A stretch of DNA of 8,282 nt from Syntrophorhabdaceae bacterium (GTDB lineage Bacteria > Desulfobacterota > Syntrophorhabdia > Syntrophorhabdales > Syntrophorhabdaceae), in NCBI GenBank assembly GCA_026416315.1, contig JAOAFK010000102.1, positions 1-8,282 of the forward strand, read 5' to 3'. Of the stretch, positions 5,288 to 8,282 are shown piece by piece. Positions within the stretch are counted from its first letter, which is position 1. Every line of letters begins with the position of its first letter. The position numbers were made by a program, and so were the translations under genes. The notes beneath the pieces are model-generated. The model saw only the letters and a program-made list of their open reading frames with translations, was not told the DNA's origin and searched no databases.

Positions 5288-5866
5288 ATGGTAATGATTT
5301 TAAGAAATGTTGTTATCCTAATATTTATTTCAGTTTTTTTTGCGTCCATAAATGTGTGTCCCGAGGGATTGTCTCCTCTGTCAAAGGAGGATGCCACAAG
5401 GATTTTAATAGAATCTTTGAAAAATGAAAAAAAACTGGATTTAACAATATATTACTCAAAAAATGGTTCCCCATATGCCTTAATACCAAAAGATAATGAC
5501 ATGAAAAAATATAAAACCTTAGAAGAAAAGGGTTTTGTTATTTTAAAACCCTTGCCGAATAATGGGGAACAGGAAAAAAGATACGGTATAATATTTACAG
5601 AAAAGGCAGAACCATATCTAATAAAAAAAGATGATGATACAAAAGACAAAGCACTTATTTCCATTGGTAAGGTAGAGAGAATCGATTTAACAGAACTAAA
5701 ACCTGTAGCACAAAAGGAATATAAGGCAGAATTTTTAATCGGCTATAGACTCACCCCTTTTGGTGAAATACTCTTAGGCAGACAGATGGTCTTTGAAAGA
5801 AAAGAGGATGTCCTTTTTGAACACAGAGATGGGGGCTGGAAGATAAAGTTTAAGACATCATTCTGA
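5288..5866 (+). CDS. Secreted protein of unknown function
   Basis: This 192-residue protein has an N-terminal hydrophobic segment (about residues 7-22, after Arg6) that looks like a signal peptide or an uncleaved anchor, so it probably acts outside the cytoplasm. Cys24 lies at the end of the segment, but the preceding residues (I-N-V) do not make a good lipobox. The rest is hydrophilic and lysine-rich with alternating beta-type stretches, for example YGIIFTEKAEPYLI (99-112) and a C-terminal RDGGWKIKF (180-188). I do not recognise a family. The ATG at 5288 has no Shine-Dalgarno sequence and sits where a transcript from TATAAT at 5275-5280 would begin, so it may be leaderless. An in-frame ATG at 5294 would remove two residues. 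The stop overlaps the convergent LarA-like gene by 9 bp. The signal-like N-terminus and uninterrupted frame between well-identified genes argue that it is real. Confidence 0.7.
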   Translation: MVMILRNVVILIFISVFFASINVCPEGLSPLSKEDATRILIESLKNEKKLDLTIYYSKNGSPYALIPKDNDMKKYKTLEEKGFVILKPLPNNGEQEKRYGIIFTEKAEPYLIKKDDDTKDKALISIGKVERIDLTELKPVAQKEYKAEFLIGYRLTPFGEILLGRQMVFERKEDVLFEHRDGGWKIKFKTSF

Positions 5867-7087
5867 AATCATCTGAATTGTGGCATCGGGGATAATAAGT
5901 ACATCTGGTTTTTTTCCATTGTACTCTTCTTCAAGGATTTTTATTATTTCGTTCATATCCTTTAGCCAATGGATGTGTTTGTCAGTTCCAAACCAGAACT
6001 CATTGGCAATATCCCTGTAGCGCGAATATATAAATATGTTTTTTACCTTTTCCTGTTTTTTCCTTATCCCAAAAGGAAGCCTTCCCCAGATATTTTTACC
6101 GAACCTTCCAAAAAGGTAATGTACAATCTGGCCTTCAGAAACATCACATATCAAAACAATATTTCCTCCTGTATCTTTGAGAAGCGATTCTGCCATAGAG
6201 AGGGAGATAGCTGCCTCGTTTGCCTTACTCAATGAATTTGCAAAAACAATATCTGCCTTATAAGGAATGGATGTGGAATAGTGGATAGGTGCCTTTTTTA
6301 ACATATAATTGTATAGGTCTTCAGGGGCTCCAGCGAAGATATCTGTAATTTCCGCATCTGTGTTTATAAGACAATCGATCTTTATATCAAGCCCTGCGGT
6401 CTTCCCACATTCTATTATGTCATCCATCAAAGGATTGTTTTTATATCTACCTAAAGAAAAACATACCTCCTTGTATCTCTGCAATAGAACTCCATGGTGA
6501 TATTCAATGGCATCAATATGGCTAATGGCTGGCATAACAATCTTGTAGCCTCCACCATAGCCACAGAAGGCATGAGGTGTAAAAGACCCTATCCCGATTT
6601 TCACATCACATGATAGATATTCTTTGTTGATCATCACAGGGGTGCCGAGTCTTGTTTTACCTAAATATTCACAATTTTCATATGGATTATGGTTATAAAC
6701 AGGAAATCTTTCAAGTGTCTCTTCTCCGAGTTTTTTCCTGAAGGCCCTGTTATCCAGGGCTGCATGTGTGCCAAGACCGCACAGAAATCTTACCTGCTCA
6801 TCCTTAATATGAAGCATTTCAAATAGTTCCATCAAATGAGGGACAATTCTATATGCTTTTGTAGGTCTTGACAGATCATCGAAAATAACACATATCTCTC
6901 TGATATTTTTGAACTTTTCTTTAAAAATAGGTACTAAAGAAAAAATAGCCTCCCTTATATCTGTTTCATTTAATACACGTTTTCTGTCCCCCTCCATATT
7001 GAGTGTAGAGACCCGCCATGATTCAGGAACCCTAAATTTCACCTTTTCTGAACCGTCCCAGATATTATGATTTAGTGTTATCTCCAT
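5858..7087 (-). CDS. LarA-like (DUF2088) nickel-pincer-dependent racemase/epimerase homologue
   Basis: This 409-residue protein belongs to the lactate racemase (LarA) superfamily, whose members racemise or epimerise 2-hydroxyacids with a covalently bound nickel-pincer nucleotide. The key residues of Lactiplantibacillus plantarum LarA are recognisable: Arg74 in DDLSRPT (LarA Arg75), His108 in GLGTHAA (His108), His172 in TPHAFCGYGGGYK (His174), Lys182 in the same motif (Lys184, cofactor attachment) and His198 (His200, nickel ligand). The spacings 172-182-198 equal those of LarA exactly. Around residues 288-300 (SKANEAAISLSMAE), the positions I would align with LarA Gln295 and Lys298 are not Gln and Lys, so the substrate may differ from lactate. 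The ATG at 7087 is chosen because family similarity starts at MEITLNHNIWDG. ATG 7138 and GTG 7162 lie upstream in frame, and none has a clear ribosome binding site. No larB, larC or larE is in the window. Confidence 0.85.
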   Translation of the reverse strand: MEITLNHNIWDGSEKVKFRVPESWRVSTLNMEGDRKRVLNETDIREAIFSLVPIFKEKFKNIREICVIFDDLSRPTKAYRIVPHLMELFEMLHIKDEQVRFLCGLGTHAALDNRAFRKKLGEETLERFPVYNHNPYENCEYLGKTRLGTPVMINKEYLSCDVKIGIGSFTPHAFCGYGGGYKIVMPAISHIDAIEYHHGVLLQRYKEVCFSLGRYKNNPLMDDIIECGKTAGLDIKIDCLINTDAEITDIFAGAPEDLYNYMLKKAPIHYSTSIPYKADIVFANSLSKANEAAISLSMAESLLKDTGGNIVLICDVSEGQIVHYLFGRFGKNIWGRLPFGIRKKQEKVKNIFIYSRYRDIANEFWFGTDKHIHWLKDMNEIIKILEEEYNGKKPDVLIIPDATIQMISE

Positions 7088-7192
7088 AAATAGTTTTTTT
7101 AGAAAATTAATTAATTTAAAAATCCTTTTATAAAACATACCAGAATTTACAGAGTTTATCACCTATATTAAATAAAAAACATTTTTTATTTA

Positions 7193-7221
7193 TTGACAAA
7201 AGAGAACTTATATTTTAAAAA
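7193..7221 (+). promoter_or_regulatory. Possible promoter of the substrate-binding protein gene
   Basis: A perfect TTGACA (7193-7198) is followed after 17 bp by TAAAAA (7216-7221), four of six matches to the -10 consensus. TATATT (7209-7214) is a better box but too close. A start near 7228 would leave a leader of about 40 nt before the ATG. The same bases read TTGTCA on the minus strand (7194-7199), so a -35 for the divergent LarA-like gene could overlap here. Confidence 0.35.
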
Positions 7222-7268
7222 TTTTTTTAAAGGTTGGGGTTTCAATAAAAATCATGAGAGGTGTAGCC

Positions 7269-8282
7269 ATGAAAAAGATTTCATTTTTTTCATTAATTTT
7301 TTCCATTTTTCTTTGCTTAATCATTGAAGTGCCTTGTTCATTTGCGCAAAAAACACTCAAGGTTGGTATTGTAGATACATACACAGGTCCTCCCAGCACT
7401 TTTACCATAGATGTGCGTGATGGATTTGAAATGGCAATAAAGAAAATTAATGCAAAAGGTGGGGTTTTAGGCAGGAAGATAGAGTATACAACAAGAGATG
7501 AAAAGTTCAAACCCGATATCGGGCTTGCTATGGCAAAGGAACTGGTATTGAAAGAAAAGGTGGATATTTTAATGGGCACCATTAACAGTGCTACTGCCCT
7601 CGCAGTCTCTGACTTTGCAAAAAAGGAAAAGATACCTTTCTTTGTAACCTTCTCGAAAAGTGAAAAGATTGTTGTGGATAAAGGGCACAGATATGTATTC
7701 AATATGAACGAGAATGCCATGATGGCAGGAAGGGCAGCAGGCTATGCCCTTGGTAAAAAACCTTATACAAAATACTGGATTGCCGGTGATGACTATGAGT
7801 ACGGACACTCTATCGCCAATAATGTCTGGGAAAACATTCAGAAGTATAATCCAAAGGCTATACTTATAGGTCAGACATGGTGGAAGGTAGGTGAGGCTGA
7901 TTTTACCCCATATATAACCCAGATACTCGCTGCCAAGCCTGATTTTATAATCGTTGCAACAGGTGGTGCTGGAATGGTTAATTTCCAGAAGGCAGCAAAG
8001 GCAACAGGACTTGCAGAAAAGATACCCTTCTATCAGCATACTGCAACAGAACATTCGGTGCTTAAACCCCAGGGTTTGAACGCACCTGAAGGCGTTTTTG
8101 GAACGGCAAACTATTTCTTCTACTATCCTGATATACCGGCCAACAGGGCATTCGTTGAAGAATTTAAATCAGCATACAACAGAGAGCCGAGGATTGGAGC
8201 CCTATCAGGCTATATGACTGCCATGTATATTTATGAAGGATTTAAAAAGGCAGGTAGTTTTGATAAAGAGAAATTCATAAAT
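7269..8282 (+). CDS. ABC-transporter substrate-binding protein, branched-chain amino acid (LivK-like) type, 3' end missing
   Basis: The open frame runs 338 codons to the right edge, so a little of the C-terminus is missing (family members are usually 370-420 residues). The N-terminus is a signal peptide: MKK, a hydrophobic core, then CSFA before Gln27, giving a likely signal peptidase I site. The mature protein opens KTLKVGIVDTYTGPPS, followed by DGFEMAIKKINAKGGVLGRK (residues about 53-72), the classic start of the Peripla_BP_6 fold. MGTINSATALAVSDFA (about 107-122) and DDYEYGHSIANNVWENI (about 175-191) continue it. Such proteins bind amino acids, amides, urea, aromatic acids or other organic ligands in the periplasm for a Liv-type importer. 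The ligand cannot be read from the sequence. The ATG at 7269 is set by GAGAGGTG (7256-7263), 5 nt upstream. An in-frame ATG at 7254 has no such site. Permease and ATPase genes are expected to the right. Confidence 0.9.
   Translation, partial: MKKISFFSLIFSIFLCLIIEVPCSFAQKTLKVGIVDTYTGPPSTFTIDVRDGFEMAIKKINAKGGVLGRKIEYTTRDEKFKPDIGLAMAKELVLKEKVDILMGTINSATALAVSDFAKKEKIPFFVTFSKSEKIVVDKGHRYVFNMNENAMMAGRAAGYALGKKPYTKYWIAGDDYEYGHSIANNVWENIQKYNPKAILIGQTWWKVGEADFTPYITQILAAKPDFIIVATGGAGMVNFQKAAKATGLAEKIPFYQHTATEHSVLKPQGLNAPEGVFGTANYFFYYPDIPANRAFVEEFKSAYNREPRIGALSGYMTAMYIYEGFKKAGSFDKEKFIN

Noticed and set aside
7208..8054. Two minus-strand open frames (170 and 161 codons)
   Set aside because: They are antisense to the substrate-binding protein, whose reading frame has a signal peptide, family motifs and a strong ribosome binding site.
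1..8282. Mobile elements, CRISPR arrays, tRNA or rRNA genes
   Set aside because: No transposase or integrase frame, no regularly spaced repeats and no tRNA-like or rRNA-like sequence was found. The gaps between genes are short except for 120-460.

Overview
The window looks like ordinary chromosomal DNA of an AT-rich, Gram-negative anaerobe. The type of organism is inferred from gene content only: a sodium-pump decarboxylase small subunit, a LarA-like nickel-pincer enzyme, a lipoprotein-type ZnuA and a LivK-type periplasmic binding protein with a type I signal peptide. This mix is common in Desulfobacterota (former Deltaproteobacteria) and related anaerobes. No rRNA, tRNA, mobile element or CRISPR array was seen.

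Layout. (1) 1-119, minus: the 5' end of an OadG-type membrane subunit that runs off the left edge. (2) 120-460: a very AT-rich divergent intergenic region holding a perfect 16-bp palindrome, an extra copy of its half-site, a widely spaced 11-bp inverted repeat and a likely promoter. (3) 461-652, plus: a 63-residue protein with a C-X2-C-X18-H-X2-C zinc-binding pattern, overlapping tail to tail with znuB. (4) 632-3609, minus: a compact zinc-uptake operon in the order zur-znuA-znuC-znuB, with every gene overlapping the next. It probably starts from a TTGACA/TATAAT promoter at 3643-3669. (5) 3768-5228, minus: threonine synthase (thrC). (6) 5288-5866, plus: a secreted protein of unknown function, divergent from thrC. 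(7) 5858-7087, minus: a LarA-like (DUF2088) protein that keeps the residues binding the nickel-pincer cofactor. (8) 7269-8282, plus: an ABC-transporter substrate-binding protein of the branched-chain amino acid type, cut by the right edge.

How the genes work together. The clear functional unit is the zinc operon. A Fur-family repressor carrying two CxxC zinc-site motifs is co-transcribed with the lipoprotein receptor, ATPase and permease of a zinc ABC importer, so autoregulated zinc-responsive expression is expected. The small zinc-finger-like gene at its 3' end may be linked to zinc physiology, but only by position and motif. thrC, the secreted orphan, the LarA homologue and the binding protein are separate units with no visible shared pathway.

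I see no strong candidate for a wholly new system. The points most worth checking are the small zinc-motif gene, the solitary LarA homologue with an altered active-site region, and the palindrome cluster upstream of the decarboxylase gene. Most starts here lack a Shine-Dalgarno sequence, and two genes look leaderless.
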